Positions 8,221 through 15,845 of a stretch of DNA of 64,000 bases are shown here, one piece after another; position 1 is the first letter of the stretch, and each line of letters opens with the position of its first letter. The DNA comes from Parasulfuritortus sp049322515 (GTDB taxonomy: Bacteria > Pseudomonadota > Gammaproteobacteria > Burkholderiales > Thiobacillaceae), in contig JBMOQW010000019.1 of the NCBI GenBank assembly GCA_049322515.1, positions 124,001 to 188,000 of the forward strand, in the 5' to 3' direction. Both the position numbers and the translations under genes were made by a program. The notes under the pieces are model-generated. The model ran no database searches, was not told where the DNA came from, and saw only the letters and a program-made list of their open reading frames with translations.

Positions 8221-8673
8221 TCAGACCAGCTCGGGGATCAGCGCCGCCTTCAGGATGACTTGCTGATCGCCGCGCTTGGTCCGGTTGGTCAGCCAGACCA
8301 GGCCGCCCTTCTTGAGCGTGACCGGCCGCGGTTCGCCGAACAGCAGCATGCCGGCCACCAGGCCCAGGGTCGGCTGGTGCCCGACCACCAGCACCGTACC
8401 GGCGCTTTCCGGCCAGCCCACCGCGTGCATCAGGTCGTGCGGATCAGCCCCCGGTTCGATGGCCTGGACGGTCTCGAAACGGCGCCCCAAGCCGGCGGCG
8501 GTCTGCTGTGCCCGCGTCGCCGGGCTGACCAGGACGCGGGTCTCCTTGGCCAGGCGGGCGTCCAGCCAGCCGCCCACCGCAACCGCTTGTTTGCGGCCCT
8601 TGGCGGTCAATTCACGGGTCATGTCGACCACGCCTTCCTCGGCGTCGGCGTGCCGCCACAAGATCAGGTCCAT
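8221..8673 (-). CDS. sixA: Phosphohistidine phosphatase SixA
   Basis: A 150-residue histidine phosphatase-superfamily protein. The catalytic RHG-type motif is ILWRHADAEE, with the nucleophilic His at residue 8. The second conserved His lies in VLVVGHQPTLG. SixA-type enzymes remove phosphate from phosphohistidine, classically on Hpt domains or the nitrogen phosphotransferase system. ATG 8673 has a GAGGAG ribosome-binding site; a longer in-frame extension upstream lacks homology-like sequence and crosses an intergenic repeat. Hpt-containing proteins elsewhere in the window (CheA, the hybrid kinase at 24.5 kb) are possible substrates but nothing proves it. Confidence 0.88.
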   Translation of the reverse strand: MDLILWRHADAEEGVVDMTRELTAKGRKQAVAVGGWLDARLAKETRVLVSPATRAQQTAAGLGRRFETVQAIEPGADPHDLMHAVGWPESAGTVLVVGHQPTLGLVAGMLLFGEPRPVTLKKGGLVWLTNRTKRGDQQVILKAALIPELV

Positions 8674-8695
8674 CGAGATTCTCCTCAATGCATGA

Positions 8696-8745
8696 CGCCA
8701 CGGCGTGGCGCCACTCGTCACGCTTCGCGGGTCACGCAGCTGCGT
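8696..8745. repeat. Intergenic dyad-rich GTCACGC repeat region
   Basis: The 79 bp between sixA and the AIM24-family gene hold several related dyads. CGCCACG/CGTGGCG (8696-8702 and 8704-8710) forms a tight hairpin. ACGCAGCTGCGT (8734-8745) is a perfect 12 bp palindrome. TCACG-type words recur between them. The same GTCACGC/GCGTGAC words appear in the gaps near 35.0 and 53.4 kb, suggesting a short dispersed repeat family. Confidence 0.45.
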
Positions 8746-8752
8746 CACCGGG

Positions 8753-9541
8753 TCATGAATTGTCGCCGTCGAACAAGCCGCCCAGAAGCGAGCCTTCACC
8801 CTGGGCCCGGCCACCGGCGGCCGGCGCGGCCGCCAGAACCCGGTTGGCCAGGCGGGAGAACGGCAGGGTTTGCAGCCAGACCTTGCCGGGCCCGGTCAGT
8901 TTGGCGAAGAACAGGCCCTCGCCACCGAACAGCGCGGTCTTGACCTTGCCGACGAACTGGATGTCGAAATCGACCGAGGGCTGCATGGCCGCGACACAGC
9001 CGGTATCGACCCGCAACACCTCGCCCGGCGCCAGGGTCTTCTCGGCCAGGGTGCCACCGGCGTGGAAAAACACCATGCCATCGCCCTCGAGCTTTTGCAG
9101 GATGAAGCCCTCTCCGCCGAAGAAGCCTGTCCCCAGACGCTTCTGCAGGGCGATGCCGAGGCTGACCCCCTTGGCCGCGCACAGGAAGGAATCCTTCTGG
9201 CAGATCAGTGTGCCGCCGATCTGGCTCAGGTCGATCGGCACGATCTTGCCTGGATAGGGCGCGGCGAAGGCGACCCGGCGCTTGCCGTTGGCCTGGTTGG
9301 CGTAGATGGTGGTGAACAGTGACTCGCCGGTCAGCAGACGCTTGCCGGCACCCATGAGCTTGCCCATCAGCCCGGACTGGCTCGCCGAGCCGTCGCCAAA
9401 TACGGTTTCCATGTCGACGCCGTCCTGCATGAACATCATCATGCCCGCCTCGCCCACCGCCGCTTCACCGGGGTCCAGCTCGATCTCGACGTACTGCATG
9501 TCGTCGCCGAAGATGTCGTAGTCGATCACATCCATCGCCAT
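8753..9541 (-). CDS. AIM24/TIGR00266-family protein
   Basis: A 262-residue protein matching the widespread AIM24/TIGR00266 family of beta-sandwich proteins of unknown biochemical role. It shows the typical GEAGMMMFMQDGVDMET segment, TGFFGGEGFILQKLEGDG, and the near-repeat LFGGEGLFFAKLTGPGKVWLQT, with the family hallmark of GGEG loops. No catalytic motif or membrane segment is evident. The Gly-rich tail EGSLLGGLFDGDN is characteristic of bacterial members. ATG 9541 has an AGGAC-like ribosome-binding site. It may be co-transcribed with sixA, although the dyad-rich gap lies between them. Confidence 0.85.
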   Translation of the reverse strand: MAMDVIDYDIFGDDMQYVEIELDPGEAAVGEAGMMMFMQDGVDMETVFGDGSASQSGLMGKLMGAGKRLLTGESLFTTIYANQANGKRRVAFAAPYPGKIVPIDLSQIGGTLICQKDSFLCAAKGVSLGIALQKRLGTGFFGGEGFILQKLEGDGMVFFHAGGTLAEKTLAPGEVLRVDTGCVAAMQPSVDFDIQFVGKVKTALFGGEGLFFAKLTGPGKVWLQTLPFSRLANRVLAAAPAAGGRAQGEGSLLGGLFDGDNS

Positions 9542-9599
9542 GAGGCACCGTCCTTCTGCAAAAGATTAAAAAATCTAGACCATCCAGGTTGCAGCCTGG

Positions 9600-10331
9600 T
9601 TACACCGGCAACAGCACGAACGAGGCCACGTTCTGGATGACCCGGTTGATAGTCCGGTTGCTCTTGTCCTCGATGATCACCGCGATCAGGTCCTGTCGGG
9701 CGATCAGCTTGCCAATCTCGCGCTCGAAGCTGAGATTGACCACGGCATCGTCGACCGCATTGCTGAGCAACACCGGCGCGCCCGTCGCATCCCGGGCCTG
9801 GGCCAGCCGCCAGGCTGCCGACTCCAGATTGCGGGCGCTGTTGTAGAGCCGCTGGGCGTCGAGGTCGTCGGTCAGGAAGAACTCGCTGCGGTGCTCATAG
9901 GAGGCCATCACCATCACCAGCAGGCCTTGCATGTAGGCGTGCACGCGGTCGCCGGCATACCCCTCGGCGAAGGCCAGGCGCAGCGACTCGGCCCAGTCGA
10001 CCCGGTCGGCCCCGAAGGCGCGCCAGTCGTCGAGCGGGGCAAACACCCGGGCGACCGCCGCCTCGACCGAATCGAGGCCGGCCTTGCGGAATTCACGCGG
10101 GTTGCGCCGGTAAAGTTTCTCGGTGAGCCGGCGCAGACCGGACAGCACTTCGCGTTGGGCAAGTTCGCAGACCAGGTCGATGTCGGTCTTGGCCAGGTTT
10201 TTCAGTGCGAACGCGCGCTGGCTGGGCTGGCCGTCCTTGCGCTGGATCGGCGAAGCCGCGCAACCGGCCAGCAGCACCAGACTTGCCAGGAGCGCCGCAA
10301 CGGAGACGGGGAAACGACGGGGCGACATCAT
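9600..10331 (-). CDS. Hypothetical outer-envelope lipoprotein
   Basis: A 243-residue protein with a lipoprotein signal peptide: a basic start MMSPRRF, a hydrophobic core, and lipobox LLAGC, placing the lipidated Cys near residue 24. The mature part is helical and charged without a motif I recognise. It contains RVFAPLDDWRAFG and a Tyr/Met-rich stretch GYAGDRVHAYMQGLLVMVMASYEHR, and ends in a hydrophobic SFVLLPV. It resembles uncharacterised proteobacterial lipoproteins found near sulfur or envelope genes, but I cannot name a family. ATG 10331 and 10328 are both possible. It is divergent from sat across a 210 bp AT-rich gap. Confidence 0.75.
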   Translation of the reverse strand: MMSPRRFPVSVAALLASLVLLAGCAASPIQRKDGQPSQRAFALKNLAKTDIDLVCELAQREVLSGLRRLTEKLYRRNPREFRKAGLDSVEAAVARVFAPLDDWRAFGADRVDWAESLRLAFAEGYAGDRVHAYMQGLLVMVMASYEHRSEFFLTDDLDAQRLYNSARNLESAAWRLAQARDATGAPVLLSNAVDDAVVNLSFEREIGKLIARQDLIAVIIEDKSNRTINRVIQNVASFVLLPV

Positions 10332-10392
10332 GCGGGCATTTTATCGCCGAACCGGGAATGCCGGCCGACCGCCCATCATGAAAAATATTTCA

Positions 10393-10415
10393 CTTATAAA
10401 ACAATTAATTATAAG
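10393..10415. promoter_or_regulatory. Inverted repeat in the AT-rich region upstream of sat
   Basis: CTTATAA (10393-10399) and TTATAAG (10409-10415) form a perfect 7 bp inverted repeat with a 9 bp AT-only-but-one spacer. It sits in an unusually AT-rich block (about 10376-10454) in an otherwise very GC-rich window, between the divergent lipoprotein gene and sat. It looks like an operator or a bendable upstream element; the binding protein is unknown. Confidence 0.5.
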
Positions 10416-10436
10416 AAGCCAAAAATATCGAAAATC

Positions 10437-10452
10437 TTTATTTGCAAATAAA
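10437..10452. promoter_or_regulatory. 16-bp perfect palindrome upstream of sat
   Basis: TTTATTTGCAAATAAA at 10437-10452 is a perfect palindrome, located just upstream of the proposed sat promoter elements. Its position immediately before the -35 region suits an activator or UP-type element. It is a candidate operator for the sulfur-oxidation genes. Confidence 0.5.
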
Positions 10453-10461
10453 TAACTTGGA

Positions 10462-10490
10462 TTAGGAGGGCTAGGTGGGCGTGCTATCCT
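10462..10490 (+). promoter_or_regulatory. Candidate sat promoter with extended -10
   Basis: TGCTATCCT (10482-10490) is an extended -10 (TGn followed by TATCCT). A weak -35, TTAGGA (10462-10467), lies at 17 bp spacing. The AT-rich block and the palindrome directly upstream support promoter activity here. The sat start codon is about 50 bp downstream. Confidence 0.4.
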
Positions 10491-10541
10491 GCCGACCCAC
10501 TCGGTAGTCCGATTTTCCTAAACCCATACGAAGGAGCCAGC

Positions 10542-11750
10542 ATGTCCCGACTCGTGAAGCCCCATGGCGGCGGCGAATTGAAGCCCCTCCTGCTCGAAGG
10601 CGACGCCCTCGCTGCCGAAAAGGCCCGCGCCGCGTCCCTCAAGCAGGTCAAGATGACCTCGCGCGAGACCGGTGACCTGATCATGATGGGCATCGGCGGC
10701 TTTACCCCGCTGGACGGCTTCATGACCCACTCCGACTGGCTCGGAATCTGCGACGGTTACAAGATGGCCTCCGGCCTGTTCTGGCCGATCCCGGTCACCT
10801 TGTCCACCGATGACGAGGACGTCAAGGTCGGCGACGACGTGGCCCTGGTCGACGGCGAGAATGGCGCCCTGATGGGGACCATGAAGATCACCGAGAAATA
10901 CACCATCGACAAGGCCCACGAGTGCATGCAGGTGTACAAGACCACCGACACCGAGCACCCTGGCGTCAAGATGGTCATGGCCCAGGGCAAGTACAACCTG
11001 GCCGGCCCGGTCAAGGTCCTGTCCACCGGCACCTTCAAGGAAGAGTACGGCGACCAGTTCATGACCCCCGCCGAGACCCGTGCCGCCTTCGAGAAGATGG
11101 GCTGGAGCCGGGTCGCCGCCTTCCAGACCCGCAACCCGATGCACCGCTCGCACGAATACCTGGCCAAGATCGCCATCGAGACCATGGACGGCGTCCTGGT
11201 CCACTCCCTGCTGGGTGCCCTGAAGCCGGGCGACATCCCCGCCGAGGTCCGCAGCGAAGCGATCGCCACCCTGATCGACAACTACTTCGCCCCCAACACC
11301 GTGATCCAGGCCGGCTACCCGCTCGACATGCGCTATGCCGGTCCCCGCGAAGCCCTGCTGCACGCCCTGTTCCGCCAGAACTACGGCTGCTCGCACCTGA
11401 TCGTCGGTCGCGATCACGCCGGCGTGGGCGACTACTACGGCCCGTTCGATGCCCAGAAGATCTTCGACGAAATCCCGAAGGGCTCGCTGGAAACCGTCAA
11501 CATGAACATCGACTGGACCTTCTGGTGCAAGAAGTGCGGTGGCATGGCCTCCCAGCGTACCTGCCCGCACACCAAGGACGACCGCATCCTGCTGTCCGGC
11601 ACCAAGGTGCGCGCCATGCTGTCCGAAGGCCAGGACCTGCCGGTCGAGTTCAGCCGCCCGGAAGTCGCCAAGGTGCTGCAGAAGTATTACGCCAGCCTGA
11701 CCGCCGAGCAGAACGTCAAGGTCGAACTGAAGGGCCACTCGGCCGCGTAA
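10542..11750 (+). CDS. sat: Dissimilatory-type ATP sulfurylase
   Basis: A 402-residue homo-oligomeric ATP sulfurylase. In sulfur oxidisers it runs in the reverse of sulfate activation, converting adenosine-5'-phosphosulfate plus pyrophosphate to ATP and sulfate. The catalytic motif QTRNPMHRSHEYL lies near residues 197-209, and the second nucleotide-binding motif GRDHAGVGDYYG near 289-300. Residues WCKKCGGMAS-RTCPHTK near 327-345 give the Cys/His cluster of the dissimilatory branch. No APS kinase domain is fused. ATG 10542 follows AAGGAG. It leads the sat-aprB-aprA cluster, so its substrate is made by the next two genes. Confidence 0.97.
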   Translation: MSRLVKPHGGGELKPLLLEGDALAAEKARAASLKQVKMTSRETGDLIMMGIGGFTPLDGFMTHSDWLGICDGYKMASGLFWPIPVTLSTDDEDVKVGDDVALVDGENGALMGTMKITEKYTIDKAHECMQVYKTTDTEHPGVKMVMAQGKYNLAGPVKVLSTGTFKEEYGDQFMTPAETRAAFEKMGWSRVAAFQTRNPMHRSHEYLAKIAIETMDGVLVHSLLGALKPGDIPAEVRSEAIATLIDNYFAPNTVIQAGYPLDMRYAGPREALLHALFRQNYGCSHLIVGRDHAGVGDYYGPFDAQKIFDEIPKGSLETVNMNIDWTFWCKKCGGMASQRTCPHTKDDRILLSGTKVRAMLSEGQDLPVEFSRPEVAKVLQKYYASLTAEQNVKVELKGHSAA

Positions 11751-11759
11751 GCATGTCCC

Positions 11760-11779
11760 GGCCGGCGTGCGCGCCGGCC
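11760..11779 (+). other. Hairpin between sat and aprB
   Basis: GGCCGGCG (11760-11767) pairs perfectly with CGCCGGCC (11772-11779) around a TGCG loop, 9 bp after the sat stop codon. No strong T-run follows. It may partially terminate or protect the sat message and so set the ratio of sat to aprBA mRNA. Confidence 0.45.
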
Positions 11780-11862
11780 CCGTGAATTTGGAATCCCGGG
11801 CCCGCCGGAAGCGGAATCGCGATACGCCCCCCGGCCAAGGTGGGGTCCGGAGTCTGAATGGA

Positions 11863-11893
11863 CCGCGACACATCGCGGATTGTTAGCTAACAA
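11863..11893 (+). promoter_or_regulatory. aprB leader hairpin and palindrome touching the ribosome-binding site
   Basis: CCGCGA-CACA-TCGCGG (11863-11878) forms a 6 bp hairpin. It is followed at once by the perfect 14 bp palindrome TTGTTAGCTAACAA (11880-11893), whose last two bases are part of the AAGGAG ribosome-binding site (11892-11897) of aprB. Either element could modulate aprB translation or bind a regulator. Confidence 0.4.
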
Positions 11894-11904
11894 GGAGAGA
11901 AGTA

Positions 11905-12378
11905 ATGCCTACCTACGTTCGTACCGACAAGTGCGACGGCTGCAAGGGTCAGGATAAGACCGCCTGCATGTACATCTGCCCGCACGACCTGATGAAGTTG
12001 GACAAGGATGGCTCGGAAACCGGCCACGCCATGCGCGCCTTCAACCAGGAACCCGAGCAGTGCTGGGAGTGCTACAGCTGCGTCAAGATCTGCCCGCAGC
12101 AGGCCATCGAAGCCCGCCACTACGCCGACATCGTCCCCCTGGGCGGCTCGGTGCAGCCCCTGCGCGGCTCCGACTCCATCATGTGGACCATCAAGTTCCG
12201 CAACGGCACCCTGAAGCGCTTCAAGTTCCCGATCCGCACCACCCCGGAAGGTTCCATCGATCCCTACGGTGGCAAGCCCGCCGCCGACATGGCGAAGATT
12301 GCCCAGCCCGGCTTCTTCAACCATATGGAACAAAACGGCTACCGCGCTGGCAACCCGGCCGAGCTGATCCGCAAGTAA
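11905..12378 (+). CDS. aprB: Adenylylsulfate reductase beta subunit, iron-sulfur protein
   Basis: A 157-residue ferredoxin-like subunit that passes electrons between AprA's FAD and the membrane. Two [4Fe-4S] clusters are ligated by the first Cys set, CDGCKGQDKTACMYICPHD (residues about 10-28), and the second, CWECYSCVKICPQ (about 53-65). The C-terminal tail, about residues 100-157, is the extension that wraps around AprA in known structures. ATG 11905 follows AAGGAG. aprA begins 24 bp later. In sulfur oxidisers the enzyme forms APS from sulfite and AMP. No aprM or qmo genes flank it here, so its membrane electron partner must be elsewhere. Confidence 0.97.
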   Translation: MPTYVRTDKCDGCKGQDKTACMYICPHDLMKLDKDGSETGHAMRAFNQEPEQCWECYSCVKICPQQAIEARHYADIVPLGGSVQPLRGSDSIMWTIKFRNGTLKRFKFPIRTTPEGSIDPYGGKPAADMAKIAQPGFFNHMEQNGYRAGNPAELIRK

Positions 12379-12402
12379 TCTGGGTAGAGAAAGGTAAGAG
12401 TA

Positions 12403-14412
12403 ATGGCTGATTTTACGAATCCCGAAGTCGTCCAGGAGGAAGTTGACATCCTCCTGATCGGTGGTGGCATGGCCTGCTGCGGCGCCGCCTACGAAATCGT
12501 TCGCTGGGCCGAGGCCGCCAAGGCTTCCGCTGGCGTCGACCTGAAGATCAAGCTGGTCGACAAGGCCGCCATGGACCGTTCCGGCGCCGTCGCCCAAGGT
12601 CTGTCCGCGATCAACACCTACATCGGCTCCGAGCAGGATCCCGCCGACTACGCCCGTATGGTCTCCAACGACCTGATGGGCATCACCCGCGACGACCTGG
12701 CCTATGACCTGGGCCGTCACGTCGACGAGTCCGTGCACCTGTTCGAAGAGTGGGGCCTGCCCATTTGGAAGACCGATGCCGACGGCGTCCGTCACGACGG
12801 CGCGCAAGGCATGACCCCCCTGAAGGAGGGTGGCAAGCCCGTGCGTTCCGGCAAGTGGCAGATCATGATCAACGGCGAATCCTACAAGTGGATCGTGGCC
12901 GAGGCCGCCAAGAAGGCCCTGGGCATGGACCGCATCCAGGAGCGCGTGTTCATCGTTCACCTGATGAACGACAAGAACGACAAGACCCGGATCGCTGGCG
13001 CCGCCGGCTTCTCCACCCGCGAGAACAAGATCTACGTCTATAAGGCCAAGGCCATCCTGCTGGCTGCCGGTGGTTGCGTGAACATCTTCCGTCCGCGCTC
13101 CGTCGGTGAAGGTACCGGTCGTGCCTGGTACCCGGTCTGGAACGCCGGTTCCACCTACTCCATGGCTGCCGAAGCCGGCGCCGAGCTGACCATGATGGAA
13201 AACCGCTTCGTGCCCGCCCGCTTCAAGGACGGTTACGGTCCGGTCGGTGCCTGGTTCCTGCTGTTCAAGTCCCAGGCCACCAACGCCTTCGGCGAAGTGT
13301 ACATGGTCAAGAACAAGGAACTGCTGAACGACTACCCTCCGTACGGCCAAGCCGCCGTGCCCGCGTCCTGCCTGCGTAACCACCTGATGTTGAAGGAAAT
13401 GCAGGAAGGTCGTGGTCCGATCTGGATGGACACCGTGACCGCGCTGGCCAAGCTGCGCGACACCCTGACCCCGAAGGAAGTGAAGCACCTCGAAGCCGAA
13501 GCCTGGGAAGACTTCCTGGACATGTGCGTCGGCCAGTGCGGCATCTGGGTGGGTGAGAACGTCGAGCCCGAGAAGAAGAACTCCGAGCTGATGCCGACCG
13601 AGCCGTACCTGCTCGGTTCGCACTCCGGTTGCTGCGGCATCTGGACCTCCGGTCCGGAAGATGTCGGCGCCCCGACCAGCGAAGAGTACAGCGATGTCCC
13701 GGCCCACCTGCCGTCCGGCTGGAACTGGGGCTACCGCGGCATGACCACGGTCAAGGGTCTGTTCACCGCCGGTGACGGCGTGGGCGCCTCCGGCCACAAG
13801 TTCTCCTCCGGCTCGCATGCCGAAGGCCGCCTGGCTGCCAAGGCCATGGTGAAGTACTGCCTCGACAACAAGGACCTGAAGGTCGAGCTCGACGAATCGG
13901 TCGACGCCGTCGCCGAAGCGATCTGGAAGCCGGTCCGCAACTACCTCGAGTTCAAGGACTACACCACCGCCATCGACGTCAACCCCAACTACATCACGCC
14001 CAAGATGCTGCAGTTCCGTCTGCAGAAGATCATGGACGAGTATGTTGCCGGTGTCGCCACGTACTACAAGACCAACGAGCACATGCTCAAGGTCGCGGAA
14101 GACAAGCTGGAGATGCTGAAGGAAGACGCCCAGAAGATGCGTGCCAAGGACCTGCACGAACTGCTGCGTGCTTGGGAAAACTACCACCGCATCCTGACCG
14201 CCGAAGCCCACATGAAGCACATCCAGTTCCGTCAGGAAAGCCGTTACCCCGGCTTCTACTACCGGATGGACAAGAACTTCGTGGACGAGGAAAACTGGCA
14301 TTGCTTCGTCAACTCCATCTACGACAAGCAGACCAAGAAGTGGACCTGCTTCAAGCGCAAGCACGTCGACCTGGTCGACAAGTCCAAGCTGTTCAAGCCC
14401 GCCGCTCACTAA
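12403..14412 (+). CDS. aprA: Adenylylsulfate reductase alpha subunit, flavoprotein
   Basis: A 669-residue FAD subunit of the succinate dehydrogenase/fumarate reductase flavoprotein superfamily. The dinucleotide-binding motif is LLIGGGMACCGAAYE (about 17-31). KAAMDRSGAVAQGLSAINTY (about 54-73) is the conserved flavin-region segment, followed by the central substrate-binding and C-terminal helical domains. Full length for the family. It catalyses reversible AMP plus sulfite to APS chemistry together with AprB; with Sat this yields ATP by substrate-level phosphorylation during sulfur oxidation. The start ATG 12403 is 24 bp after aprB. A strong intrinsic terminator follows the stop, closing the transcript. 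Confidence 0.98.
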   Translation: MADFTNPEVVQEEVDILLIGGGMACCGAAYEIVRWAEAAKASAGVDLKIKLVDKAAMDRSGAVAQGLSAINTYIGSEQDPADYARMVSNDLMGITRDDLAYDLGRHVDESVHLFEEWGLPIWKTDADGVRHDGAQGMTPLKEGGKPVRSGKWQIMINGESYKWIVAEAAKKALGMDRIQERVFIVHLMNDKNDKTRIAGAAGFSTRENKIYVYKAKAILLAAGGCVNIFRPRSVGEGTGRAWYPVWNAGSTYSMAAEAGAELTMMENRFVPARFKDGYGPVGAWFLLFKSQATNAFGEVYMVKNKELLNDYPPYGQAAVPASCLRNHLMLKEMQEGRGPIWMDTVTALAKLRDTLTPKEVKHLEAEAWEDFLDMCVGQCGIWVGENVEPEKKNSELMPTEPYLLGSHSGCCGIWTSGPEDVGAPTSEEYSDVPAHLPSGWNWGYRGMTTVKGLFTAGDGVGASGHKFSSGSHAEGRLAAKAMVKYCLDNKDLKVELDESVDAVAEAIWKPVRNYLEFKDYTTAIDVNPNYITPKMLQFRLQKIMDEYVAGVATYYKTNEHMLKVAEDKLEMLKEDAQKMRAKDLHELLRAWENYHRILTAEAHMKHIQFRQESRYPGFYYRMDKNFVDEENWHCFVNSIYDKQTKKWTCFKRKHVDLVDKSKLFKPAAH

Positions 14413-14434
14413 GCGACAGGCTCTAGGCTGAAAC

Positions 14435-14466
14435 ACCGGGCGCCCACAAGGCGCCCGGTTTTTTTT
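14435..14466 (+). terminator. Rho-independent terminator after aprA
   Basis: ACCGGGCGCC (14435-14444) pairs with GGCGCCCGGT (14450-14459) around a 5-base loop and is followed directly by a run of eight T (14459-14466). This is the strongest intrinsic terminator in the window, and it ends the sat-aprBA unit. Confidence 0.95.
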
Positions 14467-14520
14467 GGCCAGCCCATCGCTCGTTGCGCCCACTGGGCAT
14501 CCGGCAAGGTCGGTCCGTAC

Positions 14521-14538
14521 CGGCTATATTGATAGCCG
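14521..14538. other. Dyad upstream of the binding-protein gene
   Basis: CGGCTAT-ATTG-ATAGCCG is a perfect 7 bp dyad 45 bp before the ATG of the substrate-binding protein gene. It contains a TATATT hexamer that could be a -10 element, so it may be an operator overlapping a promoter. No good -35 was seen. Confidence 0.3.
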
Positions 14539-14583
14539 ACGAGATCGTGGCCCGCCGTGGTCACGCACAAGGGAAGTCATCGC

Positions 14584-15837
14584 ATGAACCCATTGTCGCC
14601 TGGCACAAACCTGCCGGCCTGGTTGTCCGGCCTCCTCCTCCTATGGGGCACTGCCTTCGCCTGGGCGGCACCGCCCTTGTTGATCGCCCACGTCGCCCCG
14701 ACGACCGGGCGTTTTGCCCTGCATGCCGAAGCCGACCGGCGGGGCGCGGAAATGGCCATCGAGGAATTCAATGCCAAAGGGGGCATCCTGGGCCGCGAGA
14801 TCGTCCTGATCAGCCGAGACCCCAGCCTCGACCCGACCCGGGCCGCCAAGGTCGCGACCGAGCTCATTACCCAGACCAAGGCCGGCTTCCTGGTCGGCGC
14901 CATCAGCTCGGGCGTTGCCGCAAGCATGTCAGCGGTCAGCCAGAAGCATGGCGTCATCTTCATCAACACCAATTCGTCGGCGCCCGCCGAATCGGTCGAA
15001 AATGCGCATCGCACCAAGTTCGTGTTCGATATCAGCGGCGCCAACGCGAACCGCGCCCTGATCCACTATGCCCTGGCCTCGCGCAAGGCGAAACGGGTGC
15101 TCCTGGTCACCGAGGACAATGTCTGGGGCCGAGGCAACAGCGCGGCCGCGCGCGGTTACATCCGGGAATACGGCGGCCGGGTGATCGACGAACACTGGGT
15201 CCCGGAAACGATGCCGGACCCGGCCTCGGTGCTCAAGCGTGCCGCTGCCTCGGGCGCAGACGCCGTAGTCGCCAGCATCAGCGGTGACAACCAGATCAAG
15301 TTGTTCGCCCAGGCCGACCCCAGACAGTTGAATCGCCAGATGTGGCTGGTCGGGGAGGTCGACTGGGAAGAGCTCTATCCGGCGCCCGGCACCCCCCGGC
15401 CCTTGTTCGCAACCACCTGGGCCTGGAACTTGAAGACCCCGGGCACGGCCGATTTCGTGGCACGCTACCGGAAGCGCTATGGCCATACCAAGCTGGCCTA
15501 TCCCGGCGACGTGACCCACGCCGCCTATCTCGCCACCCGCGCCCTGCTCAGTGCGATCGAACGGGCTGGTAGCACCGACAATCATGCCGTGATCGGTGAA
15601 CTGGAAAAATTCAAGTGGACGGCCCGGGAACGCATGCAGGATGCCCCGGCCGAGATGGACCCGGTCAGCCACCATGTCCAACAGAGCCTCTACATCGCCC
15701 GCTGGAACCCGAACAGCCAGCGCCCGGAGCACGGCATCGAGATTCTCGCCCACCTCCCGCCGGATCAGGTGCGCTTCGAGGAAGAGCGAAAAACACGGCT
15801 GGAATCCTTGGCCGACACCCCCCGCTACATTCCCTGA
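14584..15837 (+). CDS. Periplasmic substrate-binding protein (branched-chain amino acid-type fold)
   Basis: A 417-residue secreted protein with an N-terminal signal sequence (hydrophobic core about residues 13-29, cleavage near FAWAA). The mature part has the type-I periplasmic binding fold (Peripla_BP_6 group): LLIAHVAPTTGRFALHAEADRRGAEMAIEEFNAKGGILGREI at the start of the first lobe, then VLLVTEDNVWGRG and ADAVVASISGDNQ. I chose ATG 14584, with GGGAAG upstream, over a GTG nine codons earlier. No permease or ATPase gene is adjacent. The only partner is the hybrid kinase gene starting 8 bp after the stop, so it may act as a ligand sensor for that kinase rather than in transport. Confidence 0.88.
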   Translation: MNPLSPGTNLPAWLSGLLLLWGTAFAWAAPPLLIAHVAPTTGRFALHAEADRRGAEMAIEEFNAKGGILGREIVLISRDPSLDPTRAAKVATELITQTKAGFLVGAISSGVAASMSAVSQKHGVIFINTNSSAPAESVENAHRTKFVFDISGANANRALIHYALASRKAKRVLLVTEDNVWGRGNSAAARGYIREYGGRVIDEHWVPETMPDPASVLKRAAASGADAVVASISGDNQIKLFAQADPRQLNRQMWLVGEVDWEELYPAPGTPRPLFATTWAWNLKTPGTADFVARYRKRYGHTKLAYPGDVTHAAYLATRALLSAIERAGSTDNHAVIGELEKFKWTARERMQDAPAEMDPVSHHVQQSLYIARWNPNSQRPEHGIEILAHLPPDQVRFEEERKTRLESLADTPRYIP

Positions 15838-15845
15838 GCGCGCCT

